A stretch of 18,646 nucleotides of DNA from OFTM10 sp964196195. Its GTDB lineage: Bacteria; Actinomycetota; Acidimicrobiia; Acidimicrobiales; Aldehydirespiratoraceae. A program made the translations under genes and the position numbers. Positions 6,380 through 14,600 of this stretch are shown here, piece by piece (positions within the stretch are counted from its first letter, which is position 1; each line of letters starts with the position of its first letter). The stretch covers positions 1 to 18,646 of the forward strand of contig CAXMSE010000021.1 in the NCBI GenBank assembly GCA_964196195.1, given 5' to 3'. The notes under the pieces are model-generated. The model saw nothing but the letters and a program-made list of their open reading frames with translations. It did no database searches and was not told the origin of the DNA.

Positions 6380-7828
6380 TCAGTTTCGACGCGGTGTGTC
6401 TGGTCGTGCGTTGGTCGATGGTGGAAGCGGGATGGTGAGGGTGAGGCGGGCGCCGCCGTGAGGGCTCTCGGTGCAAGTGATGTCGCCGTGGTGGGTGCGG
6501 GCGACCTGGCGGGCGATGGCGAGCCCGAGTCCGGCTCCGCCGCCGTCGCGGTCGCGGGCTTCGTCGAGGCGGGTGAAGCGGTCGAAGACACGGTCGCGTT
6601 GGTCCGGTGGGATGCCGGGGCCATCGTCGTCGATATCGACGATGGCGTTCCGGTTGTCGGTGGTGAGGGTGATGGCGACGCTGTGGTGGGCGTGACGGCT
6701 CGCGTTGTCGAGGAGGTTGCGGATGGCTCGGGTGATCAGTTGTTGGTTGACGCTGACGCGGACGGGCTGGGCGATGGTCACGTCGACGGTGGCGGGTTGT
6801 CGGCGTGCTTCGGCGGCGACGAGGTCGTCGAGATCGACGTCGGTGGTAGCGCCAACGCCTGCCTCGTCGAGGCTTGATAGTGCGAGGAGGTCATCGATGA
6901 GCATGGCGAGGTGCTCTTGTTCGACCAGCACTCTGTGGGCGGTTGCCGGCCAGTCGACAGTGTCGGCGTTGGTCGCAGCGACTTCTAGTTGGGCTCGACT
7001 GGCGGCGACGGGACTGCGGAGGTCGTGGGATGCGTCGGCGACGAGTTGACGTTGGCGGTCTTGGGCGTGTTGAAGTCTGTCCAACATGTTGTTGACGGTG
7101 ACGCCGAGGTGGCGGATCTCGTCGTTGGCATCGTGGATGGGGACGCGCTGATCAATATTGGTGGCGGTGATGGCCTCGGCTTGATCGGCGATCGCTTTGA
7201 CAGGTCGGAGCGCTCTGGTGGCTGCAAGCCAGGTGATGAGAGCGGTGGCCGCGATCAGGGTCGGAAGCGCGAACCAGAGCAGTGCGGTGATGGTATCGAG
7301 GCTGTCGGTGACGGGTTTGAGCGGGTTGGAGACGCCGACATCGATGGTGGCGCCGTCGGCGAAGGTAAGGGTCTGGGCGACCGCAACAACGTCGGGGCCG
7401 CGGTCGATGCGGTGGGGTTCACCGGTGGGAACAGGTCCCTCAATCAGGGTGATCGATCCGCCGTCGGCACTGGATAGGACACCACTCTGGGCGTCGATGA
7501 TGAGACCTGAGGTGGCGAGCGGCGTGATGAGTGGCGGGGTGGCGATGGTACTGCCAACGATCACGTCGCCGAAGTCTGCTTGCCCGATCGCGCCGAGGTC
7601 GATTGCTTCGACGAGTTGGGCATCGAAACTGGCGAAGATCGTTTCGAAGTACGCCTGTTCGTTGATCTCGGTGCCCTGATCGTCGAGGTAGAAGAATCGG
7701 GTTGTGGCGGTGGGGTCAACGATGCCGACCGTCGCGATTCCGCCATAGATCGTGTCGAGATAGCCGCCCAGCACCGCCTCAGCGCTAGCCCGGCTATCGG
7801 CCACGAGGCGGTCTTCGACGGCGGCCAC
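6380..7828 (-). CDS. Sensor histidine kinase (HAMP-HisKA-HATPase), N-terminus apparently frameshifted
   Basis: This is a membrane sensor kinase of a two-component system. From GTG 7828: extracytoplasmic sensor region about 10-178, second membrane helix about 181-203, HAMP linker about 205-258, H-box DASHDLRSP with phospho-acceptor H268, N-box NLLDNASRH at 371-379, G1 DDDGPGIPP at 400-408, F-box RFTRLD at 417-422, and G2 GGGAGLGLAI at 429-438. All catalytic boxes are intact. The first transmembrane helix is cut: sequence upstream of 7828 in the same frame codes AAALTLTSIVVV, but that frame meets a TAG at 7869-7867, and the natural start with MSRLVFGWVH lies in the next frame (see the separate entry). 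No response regulator gene is adjacent on either side, which is unusual. The kinase may work as an orphan or may be inactive if the frameshift is real. Confidence 0.85.
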   Translation of the reverse strand: MAAVEDRLVADSRASAEAVLGGYLDTIYGGIATVGIVDPTATTRFFYLDDQGTEINEQAYFETIFASFDAQLVEAIDLGAIGQADFGDVIVGSTIATPPLITPLATSGLIIDAQSGVLSSADGGSITLIEGPVPTGEPHRIDRGPDVVAVAQTLTFADGATIDVGVSNPLKPVTDSLDTITALLWFALPTLIAATALITWLAATRALRPVKAIADQAEAITATNIDQRVPIHDANDEIRHLGVTVNNMLDRLQHAQDRQRQLVADASHDLRSPVAASRAQLEVAATNADTVDWPATAHRVLVEQEHLAMLIDDLLALSSLDEAGVGATTDVDLDDLVAAEARRQPATVDVTIAQPVRVSVNQQLITRAIRNLLDNASRHAHHSVAITLTTDNRNAIVDIDDDGPGIPPDQRDRVFDRFTRLDEARDRDGGGAGLGLAIARQVARTHHGDITCTESPHGGARLTLTIPLPPSTNARPDTPRRN

Positions 7829-7911
7829 GACAACGATCGAGGTGAGGGTGAGCGCGGCCGCGACCTCCTATCGGCCGTCTGGTGCACCCAGCCAAATACG
7901 AGACGAGACAT
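7829..7911 (-). other. Frameshifted N-terminal coding end of the histidine kinase
   Basis: ATG 7911 (or 7938) reads MSRLVFGWVHQTADRR in one frame as far as AGGAGG (7869-7864). The following bases code AAALTLTSIVVVAAVEDRL in the kinase frame. Adding a single G in the AGGAGG-TC run would join the two into a normal cytoplasmic stub plus first transmembrane helix. The lesion is therefore either a real 1-base deletion or a homopolymer-type read error. Confidence 0.55.
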
Positions 7912-7988
7912 ACCACGCGCGGGCTGGTCGATGACCATCCGGGCGGGCGACTTCACTCCGCAACACCGAGCCGATCGTCGCCGGTGAG

Positions 7989-8876
7989 TCAGCCAGATTC
8001 GGGGCGCCACGAATGGCGCGGGGCGAATCCCACGAGCCGCTTAGCCTTGTCGTTCGCGTAGAACGTCTCATAGCCACCGAACTCGCGCCGTCTTTCCACT
8101 CCGACGTAGAAGCGCTCGCACACCTCTTCGCTTGTGATCCCCACCGACGTGTCGTCGTTCGAGACATTGAAGACTTCGTAGCCGAGGCCATCGGTGCGAA
8201 GGCAGCAATCGACCATGTGGCCGAGGTCGCGAGCATCGATATAGGCGAAGATGTTGCGACGTCGCAGTTCGGGGTCTGCGACGAATGCCGGGAACTTGGT
8301 CTCGTACTCGTGCGGCTCGATCACGTTGTTGATGCGCAACCCGTAGATGTCGATGCCAGTCCGCGCCTGGAACGAGCGCGCGGTCGCTTCGTTGACGACC
8401 TTCGACATCGCATAACTGTCATGGGGAACCGTCGGGTGCTCCTCGTCGATCGGCACGTATTCGGGAATCGCCTCGCCGTCGGCGAAACAGATCCCGTAGG
8501 TCGTCTCCGAGCTGGCGAAGATGACCTTGCTGATCCCCAACTTCACCGCAGCGTCGATGACGTTGTAGGTGCTGAGGGCGTTGACGCGAAACGTCTCGTT
8601 GTCGGGCCGGACAAGGATCGCAGGGATCGCCGCGAAATGGACGACAGCGTCGTAGGACGGCACACCGGTGCCGGGTTCGAGCTCATCGAACCCGGCATAT
8701 GCCGAGAGGGCATTGAAGACCTGCCCGGCGTCGGTGAGATCGATGCGGAGGTCGGCGACGCCGGGGTGACCGAGTGGCACGAGATCACCATTGACCACCC
8801 GGTGCCCCTTCTCGACCAGATAGCGGATCGCATGTCGACCAGCCTTGCCACTACCACCGGTGAAGAAGATTCGCAT
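7989..8876 (-). CDS. NAD(P)-dependent extended SDR (epimerase/dehydratase family)
   Basis: The 295-residue product is a Rossmann-fold sugar-nucleotide-type dehydrogenase or epimerase. It starts MRIFFTGGSGKAGRHAIRYL with the nucleotide-binding TGGxGxxG loop. FAAIPA at about 87-92 fits the second conserved strand, ASSETTYG the active-site serine/threonine strand, and YAMSK the catalytic Y-x3-K. The GLRINNVIEPHEY and YIDARDLGHMV stretches are typical of the C-terminal substrate domain. The frame is open a further 48 codons upstream to 9020, but that part is low complexity and lacks homology-like sequence, and TAGCAT lies 7 bases before ATG 8876, so I chose ATG 8876 (leaderless). The exact substrate cannot be told; UDP-sugar epimerase and uronate or aldose dehydrogenase are both possible. 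The stop is 77 bases before the kinase's likely start on the same strand. Confidence 0.87.
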   Translation of the reverse strand: MRIFFTGGSGKAGRHAIRYLVEKGHRVVNGDLVPLGHPGVADLRIDLTDAGQVFNALSAYAGFDELEPGTGVPSYDAVVHFAAIPAILVRPDNETFRVNALSTYNVIDAAVKLGISKVIFASSETTYGICFADGEAIPEYVPIDEEHPTVPHDSYAMSKVVNEATARSFQARTGIDIYGLRINNVIEPHEYETKFPAFVADPELRRRNIFAYIDARDLGHMVDCCLRTDGLGYEVFNVSNDDTSVGITSEEVCERFYVGVERRREFGGYETFYANDKAKRLVGFAPRHSWRPESG

Positions 8877-8883
8877 ATCGCCA

Positions 8884-8889
8884 ATGCTA
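8884..8889 (-). promoter_or_regulatory. Candidate -10 box, leaderless epimerase transcript
   Basis: The minus strand reads TAGCAT, 7 bases, ATG 8876. No Shine-Dalgarno is present. This spacing supports initiation at ATG 8876 rather than at the upstream in-frame starts. Confidence 0.45.
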
Positions 8890-9157
8890 CGGACTCGACC
8901 CCCTCGGCGGGCCCCGTTGTCTGGCCGCGTCCGCCGGCTCATAATCGCCGCTGCCATCGCGCTATCGGCCTGCAGCGCCTTTTTGGTGTCGGAGGGGCGA
9001 TTGCAACACTTGGCCCTCACCGCGCCAGGTCCGACTGGATGAACGTCGTAGCGGCGTAGAGCCCGAAGGCGACAGCCGTCAAAGCCCCAGCACTACTCGA
9101 AGACCGTCGTCTATGTCGTCGAGATCCTGGTCGAACGAAACCACAATTCGGCGACGA
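8890..9157. other. Intergenic region between divergent epimerase and YCII genes
   Basis: The gap between the two start codons (8877-9196) is about 320 bases. Apart from the -10-like boxes at either end I see no convincing gene. Short frames on both strands contain hydrophobic runs (for example minus-strand AGALTAVAFGLYAATTF near 9035-9085), but they lack an SD-linked start and a coherent N-terminus. Confidence 0.5.
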
Positions 9158-9163
9158 TAGAAT
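9158..9163 (+). promoter_or_regulatory. Candidate -10 box for the YCII gene
   Basis: TAGAAT lies 33 bases before ATG 9197, giving an expected 5' leader of about 25-28 bases that contains the GAGG ribosome binding site. The -35 region is not convincing. Confidence 0.4.
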
Positions 9164-9196
9164 TTGCTCCATGCTCGATGTGGAGCTTCGAGGACG

Positions 9197-9907
9197 ATGA
9201 GCAATTCTCCGGTGGCCAAGCCCACCAATCCGTCCGGTGCCTTGCCAGGAGACCCCCGTCACGGCCTCACCGAACAGCAGCTCGACGACTATTACCGCGA
9301 GCGGGGTCCGAGCTGGATCGTTCATACAATCCTCCGGGACGAAGGCGGATTGGAGACCACCGACTCGGTGATGGGCGAGCATCTCGAGTATTTGCGGTCA
9401 GCGGGCGATCAGATTCGTTTCGCTGGTCCCACGCTCGGTGGCGACGGGAGGACAAGAGTCGGCTCTATTTGGTTGATCGACGCAGAGGACAGAGCGGCTG
9501 CCGAGAAGTGGGTAGCGGCGGAACCGTTCTCCGAGGCGGGTGCATTCAGTTCGGTGATTCTCACTCGCTGGTCGTCAAGCATGCAGATCCGCCAACGCGA
9601 GTACGCCCGCACCCAAGGTTGGAAGCAGTTCGCGATCACCGCATACGATCGAGCCGATGGCCGCGAACGACGCGACGCGGTCGCCGCTGCCCATCACGCG
9701 TTTCAGGCCACGGTCATAGACCGCTACGTTGCTCGAGGACCGATGCTCACCGATGACGGCAGTGAGTTGATCGGAAGCTTCATGATCGTGGAATTCCCGG
9801 ATCGCGAGGCGTGCGACGGGTTCTGGGTCCGAGAGCCGCTGAACACGGGTGGAGTCTTCTCCGAGGTAAGAATCGACTCGTGGCGTTACGGCAACGCGTT
9901 GGGATAG
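9197..9907 (+). CDS. Tandem YCII-domain protein
   Basis: The 236-residue protein carries two copies of the YCII (DGPF/YciI-like, dimeric alpha-beta barrel type) fold. Copy one spans about residues 40-125: IVHTILRDEGG, HLEYLRSAG, FAGPTLGGDG, GSIWLIDAED and AEPFSEAGAFSSV in family order. Copy two spans about 145-230: FAITAYDR, HHAFQATVIDRYVARGPML, LIGSFMIVEFPD and EPLNTGGVFSEVRID. YCII proteins are normally about 90-100 residues, so this looks like an internal duplication giving a covalent dimer. The start is ATG 9197 with GAGG just upstream, not the in-frame TTG 9164. An N-terminal tail rich in Ser and Pro (1-38) precedes the first domain. Function in the family ranges from hydrolytic dehalogenase-like to unknown, so none is assigned. 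It ends at TAG 9907, facing the sulfatase-like gene. Confidence 0.82.
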   Translation: MSNSPVAKPTNPSGALPGDPRHGLTEQQLDDYYRERGPSWIVHTILRDEGGLETTDSVMGEHLEYLRSAGDQIRFAGPTLGGDGRTRVGSIWLIDAEDRAAAEKWVAAEPFSEAGAFSSVILTRWSSSMQIRQREYARTQGWKQFAITAYDRADGRERRDAVAAAHHAFQATVIDRYVARGPMLTDDGSELIGSFMIVEFPDREACDGFWVREPLNTGGVFSEVRIDSWRYGNALG

Positions 9908-9957
9908 GGCCGATTCTTCGACGCGAAGACGGCGACAACAAGGGATCAGATCGGCCC
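9907..9957. terminator. Large inverted-repeat structure between convergent genes
   Basis: GGGCCGAT (9907-9914) pairs perfectly with ATCGGCCC (9950-9957). Directly inside, TCTTCG (9915-9920) and CGAAGA (9924-9929) form a 6-bp stem with a 3-base loop. A competing hairpin ATCAGA/TCTGAT (9945-9950 with 9960-9965) overlaps the 3' arm. It begins on the last base of the YCII stop codon and sits 43 bases past the end of the sulfatase-like gene, so a bidirectional terminator is likely. Confidence 0.5.
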
Positions 9958-9999
9958 GCTCTGATGGACTCACCAACGGGTGTGGGTGACCTGAGACTT

Positions 10000-11313
10000 C
10001 TACTCGTCGAGCGGCACCTGGGCTATCTCGGCCGAGGTCCGGGCGGCTGATTCGAAGATCGCCGCAGACATCAGCGACTGCTCTGAGGCGCGGCGGCGCC
10101 AGTAGATCTCGGCCCGCACTGCATGTATTGCGCGGTCTTCGGGATCTGCCTCGGCGGCGAGATCGATCAGATGACATGCAAGCCGGTGGCGCTCCTCGCC
10201 ACTGAGGGTCTCGGCACGGTGGGCGAGCGCACCTGGCCCACCGGCAAGGGCTGCCAATTCACCAGCCACTTGAGCCCTCGGGGCGGGCTTCAGCTGTGAC
10301 GGCGTTCCGTCGTACCAACCGCCATAGAGCCGCCACACATTGCGAACGACGAACTCCGGCTCGTCATATGTTGGGGCCAGGTAAGGACGAGCGAGTTCAT
10401 CGGCCTCGAATCGAACGGTGGCGATAACGGTGTCGAGATCAGCACCCTGATTCATCAGCTCCAGCGTTCTGCGGGTCAACGCCTCAAGTGTGTCCGCGGT
10501 GTCGAGCAGCACACGCCGGACACGGTCTTCGCCGCCGATCGGCAGCCCGTGACCAGGGAGCAGCAATTCGGGCCCGACAGCGGCGACATCGCGCAGCGCG
10601 GCCGCCCACTCGAGCGGGTACCGCTGCGCCTTCGCTGGGTTACCGGCGTTCGGAAAATGCCACAACATCAGATCGCCAGTCACCGCGACCCGCCGCTCGG
10701 GGAGCCACGCCCACAGATGGTCATCTGTCTCGGCGCGAACGTGATGGACTTCGACTACCAGACCGTCGATCTCGATGACGTGGTGATCGCGAAACACCAG
10801 ATCTACCTCGGGGAACGGCCACGCCCACCCCTCGCTCAGATCCCAGTTCGGCACGTTCCCGAACTGGCGATCGTTGATGAAGCGGTTGTAACCATCGGTT
10901 AGGCGGTACCGATCCATCCGAGCAGGCACCGCCTCGTGCGCGACGAGCGTGGCACGCGGCTGACCGCGGGCAACAAGGCGGTCTAGCAGCGGAGCCGCGC
11001 CACCGGCATGGTCTCGATGGCCATGAGTGAGCACCACGTGCGAAATGGGGCCATCACTGACGTCGGCGACCCGATCGGCCACGCGCTCGCCCAGATCGGG
11101 AACACTCGTGTCGAACACCACGGCAGATGTCTCACCCTCGATCAGGTGCACGTGGGCGAACGACTCGATCATGTGGACGCCGGGCGCGAGGTCCAGGGTG
11201 TTACCGATGCCGTCACCAGGAAGAGCGAGCCCCATGGGACGTCCATCAGGCTCGAACATCACACTGTCGTCGATAGCACGAGCAGATCGCTCAAGGACCT
11301 CGGACCCATCCAT
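10000..11313 (-). CDS. Metallo-beta-lactamase-fold hydrolase of the alkyl sulfatase type
   Basis: The 437-residue product has the zinc hydrolase motif THGHRDH at 96-102, followed by HHVRAETDDH (190-199), TGDLML (212-217; D214) and PGHGLP (253-258; H255), so both metal sites look complete. From about residue 265 the helical region with YDEPEFVVRNVWRLYGGWYDG (quoted in part: NVWRLYGGWYDG, 325-336) matches the alkyl-sulfatase dimerisation domain that follows the catalytic domain in class III (SdsA1-like) sulfatases. The family's C-terminal SCP-like lipid-binding domain is absent; the protein is about 200 residues shorter than SdsA1, so other hydrolase substrates are possible. No signal peptide is visible, which suggests a cytoplasmic enzyme. 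ATG 11313 is chosen over the much longer open frame to 11511 because the extra 66 codons overlap an IS110 relic. GATACT 6 bases before the ATG may be a leaderless -10 box. Confidence 0.85.
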   Translation of the reverse strand: MDGSEVLERSARAIDDSVMFEPDGRPMGLALPGDGIGNTLDLAPGVHMIESFAHVHLIEGETSAVVFDTSVPDLGERVADRVADVSDGPISHVVLTHGHRDHAGGAAPLLDRLVARGQPRATLVAHEAVPARMDRYRLTDGYNRFINDRQFGNVPNWDLSEGWAWPFPEVDLVFRDHHVIEIDGLVVEVHHVRAETDDHLWAWLPERRVAVTGDLMLWHFPNAGNPAKAQRYPLEWAAALRDVAAVGPELLLPGHGLPIGGEDRVRRVLLDTADTLEALTRRTLELMNQGADLDTVIATVRFEADELARPYLAPTYDEPEFVVRNVWRLYGGWYDGTPSQLKPAPRAQVAGELAALAGGPGALAHRAETLSGEERHRLACHLIDLAAEADPEDRAIHAVRAEIYWRRRASEQSLMSAAIFESAARTSAEIAQVPLDE

Positions 11314-11348
11314 TGCCCGAGTATCGCATATGGGCGTTGATACTCCCA

Positions 11349-11479
11349 TGTCAATGCGGCGAGGTCTTTGATGAGGATGGGGTAGAGCTGTCGGGCGAGG
11401 TATCGCTTCAAGCAGCGGATGATTCGCGGTGGGAGAGGCCCTCCGTCTTGCGTCGTTCGGAGTAGGCACGGGTGGCACC
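11349..11479 (-). mobile_element. Relic of an IS110-family transposase C-terminus
   Basis: The minus strand codes ATRAYSERRKTEGLSHRE in one frame and, after a shift at GAATC (about 11424), IIRCLKRYLARQLYPILIKD and then LAALT in the next. Joined, they match the conserved C-terminal block of IS110-type transposases (ERR..EG.S..E.IRCLKR..AR..Y..L). A single missing A would restore the frame. No catalytic N-terminal DEDD part is recognisable upstream, so only a fragment remains, abutting the start of the sulfatase-like gene. The 338-base stretch 11314-11651 holds only this relic and the hairpin at 11624-11642. Confidence 0.6.
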
Positions 11480-11623
11480 AACCCACCGCTCACTCGACCA
11501 GCGACCACCACTCGGAATCAAGGCGCTCCCCCAGTGGACCAACGCAATATTCGGCCACCAGCCCCGACGACTTCTCGGCACCCTCAGGCTCATCTCACCG
11601 GTGGATCACCTCACCCCATCCAG

Positions 11624-11642
11624 CCGGGGACAAAGTCCCCGG
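11624..11642 (-). terminator. Perfect GC-rich hairpin after the YgfK-like gene
   Basis: CCGGGGAC (11624-11631), AAA, GTCCCCGG (11635-11642) form an 8-bp perfect stem with a 3-base loop, ending 9 bases past the minus-strand stop at 11652. There is no T-tract, as often seen in high-GC actinobacteria. It is likely the operon terminator, and may also block read-through from the right. Confidence 0.65.
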
Positions 11643-11651
11643 TGGTCGCAG

Positions 11652-14600
11652 CTAGTCCTCCGAATAGCCAGGGTGCGAGATAAAGGTTCCGGACTGATCG
11701 TGGACAGGCAAATGCGGCTGTGAACCACTGAGCCCGGCGAGCAATGTCGCCATGACCGCAGCGGGTTCGAGGGACAGTTGATCGCCATCGACGATCGCAT
11801 CGCCCGCGGATGCTGCAACCAATTGGAAGGAGTCCGGGTGCAGAATCGCCGTGAACGCCGGCGAGGTGTAGTTGACATGACCGTTCACTTCGATGCGGTG
11901 GGTTTCGCCATCGATGCGTGACTCCATCGCGGACTCTCCCAACAGCATGAAGGCATTGTCCGTCTGGGCCTCGAAGTCGGCTCTATCCAGGTACAGCCGT
12001 GGCTTGTCCCGGTAGGGACTACCCGAGGTGGGGCAGACCGTCTCGCAGTTGCCGCACTCGTTGCAGAAGTCGGTGAGCACCGCAATCTGAAGCCCCTGGG
12101 TCGCTTCGAAGTCTCGTGCATCATTCACGATGACCTGGCCGTCGACCATTTGCAGAGTTGGTAGATCGGCCACGACCGCATCCATCTCGTAGGTCAACAG
12201 CGCCATGTTCGGGCAGACGCCTACACAGAGACTGCAGATTTCATGACAGTCGAGACAACGGCCGGCTTCGGCCATCGCCTCTTCGGGCGTGAAGTTGAGA
12301 ACCGTCTCATCGAATCCATCGCGCTGATCGAGGGCGGTGAACTGGATGGGCACCCGGTACTCCCGCCGAGCTCGACGAACCATCAAGCCTTGAAGATCGA
12401 TTGAGCTGGCGACAGCTCTCTCAATCGTCGGTTCGTCAGAAGTGTGTTTGGCGATGATGGCCTTGGCGATGGTTTTGCCGTCAGCCGCGGCTTTCACGAT
12501 GGAGGACGGGCCGTCGGCGGCCGCGTCTCCCCCTGAGTACAGACCGGCGATCGATGATTCATGGGTCAGCGGATCGACCTCGATGTACCCCCATCGGTTG
12601 AGATCAGGCGGTGTATCTCCGAAGAAGTCGAGCACCGAATGTTGGCTGATGGCCAAGATGAGCGTGTCGAGGGGAAGGTCGAACTCGGATTCAGGGACCG
12701 CGAACGGGATGTTCCGGCCCGACGCGTCACGTTCACCGCGGTATTCCGTTCTGGTGCACACCAGTGCCTGGAGTCGGCCGTCACCGACCTTGAGGGCGGT
12801 AGGAGTGGCGAGCTCAATGATGTTTATGCCTTCCTCGATGCTGGCGTGGATCTCCTCGGGATCGGCCGGCATCTGATCGATGGTGCGGCGATAAATGAGA
12901 TTGACCTCGTCGGCACCCACCCGGCGAGCTGAGCGAATGCAATCCATCGCAGTGTCGCCGGCGCCGATCACCCCGACCCTGGAACCAATGGGCATCGGGG
13001 TGCCCTCTCGCACCGAACGCAGGAAGCTGATGCCGTCAATGACGCCCTCGGTGTCCTCACCGGGCAAACCCAGGCGCTTGGCCAACTGTGCACCCACCGC
13101 GACAATCACAGCGATGTACCCATCGTTGCGGAGATCTTCGATGGTGAAGTCGGTGCCCGCCTTCTGGCTGTAGCGCACCTCAACGCCGAGTTCGTCGAGG
13201 ATCGCCATGTCCTGGTCGATCTCGACTCGGGGTAGCCGATAGGTCGGGATGGCCCCACCAGCCATTCCGCCTGAATAGGGGTGTGCTTCGAAGATCGTGA
13301 CCCCGAAGCCCGCGTATCCGAGTTCGCGCGCGGCAGCTATGCCGGCTGGTCCGGCGCCGACTATCGCGACCCGGCCCAGCTCGGCCGGCTTCTGTCCGAT
13401 GACCACGGGCTGGTCCTCGTGGCTCATGATGAATCGCTTCATATGGCGAATGGCGAGGGGCTCATCGAGGTGCGTACGGATGCAGGTGTTCTCACAGAGA
13501 TGGTCACAGACACGGCCGAGAATGGTCGGCAGCGGATTGTCTTCACGGGTGAGCTTGACGGCCTCAGCGAACTCGCCCGAGCGCACGGCTCCCATGTATT
13601 GGGGAACTTTCTGATCGACAGGGCATTCGTCGAGACATGGCGCCTCGATGCAGTCGAAGTACTCCAGCTTTCGCTGTGTCTTTGACCGGTCCATCCGAAA
13701 CGAGTGCTTCTGGTAACGCCAGTCCGTGCGCACGTCGTCAGCGCGCTGGCGCAGATTGATTCGAGCCAACGTCTTCAGCGTCAACTGCGCGATGACCTCG
13801 ACTCGAACGGCATCGAAGCCTGCGGCCGTCGCCCACTCTTCCACTACCGACACCGCGGTGCGACCAGCCATCGGCTGTTTCAGCACCTCGTACAGCTCAT
13901 TACATCGATCTCGGGGAAGCTCCAGACCGCTGCCGGAAATGGCAGCGTCTCGAAGGGACAGAGGGAACTCATCAAAGTTTGGCTGACTGATCGCAGACTT
14001 CATGATGAAGTCGGCGATGTCGACCGCCTCGACCTCGCCCATGGCTGCGTCCAGGTTCTCCATGTACTGGAGCATGCGCAGGTACCCACCGGTCTTGAGC
14101 AGGTCTGAGCACACCGTGATGGTTTTCATCCCACTGCCGATGAGGTCGGCAACATTGAAGCAGTCTGCTCCCCCGGCAAATGACATCAGCAGATCGCCGC
14201 GATACTCCTCAGAGAGCTTGGAGGCGAGGTTGGCAGTGACGGCGTGCAACGCACGGCCAGACAGATACATCATGTCGTCGCCCTCGAAGACAGTCCGCCA
14301 GTTGTCCACCTCGAGGGTGTTGCTGAGCTTGACCCCAAATGTGAGGTCACGAGCCGCAGCAACCCGCCGCAAGTTGTGCAACATGGGTACGGCGTCGACG
14401 TACATCAGGTCATGCCCGAAAGCTTCATCGGGAACAGGCACATCCGTGAAGCCCAGATCCTTGTTGAGGATCGTCCGCACCCGATCTGCGCCAAGCAGGG
14501 TGGGGTTGCATTTGACAGAGGTGTGCAGCCCACGTTCCTCCAGCAGATAGAGCGAGATCTTTTCGATCTCCTCTGGCGGGCACCCGTGCATCGTGGACAG

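Noticed and set aside
8845..9042. Plus-strand frame with a lipobox-like LIIAAAIALSACS stretch
   Set aside because: It has no ribosome site, overlaps the epimerase start, and the rest is unlike a lipoprotein. It is probably chance.
8013..9059. 348-codon plus-strand open frame
   Set aside because: It mirrors the epimerase on the opposite strand. The epimerase has Rossmann and YxxxK motifs, and this frame has none.
9017..9382. Minus-strand frame ending in a hydrophobic AGALTAVAFGLYAATTF stretch
   Set aside because: Most of it is antisense to the YCII gene. The hydrophobic tail lacks its own start with SD, and the N-terminal part looks non-coding.
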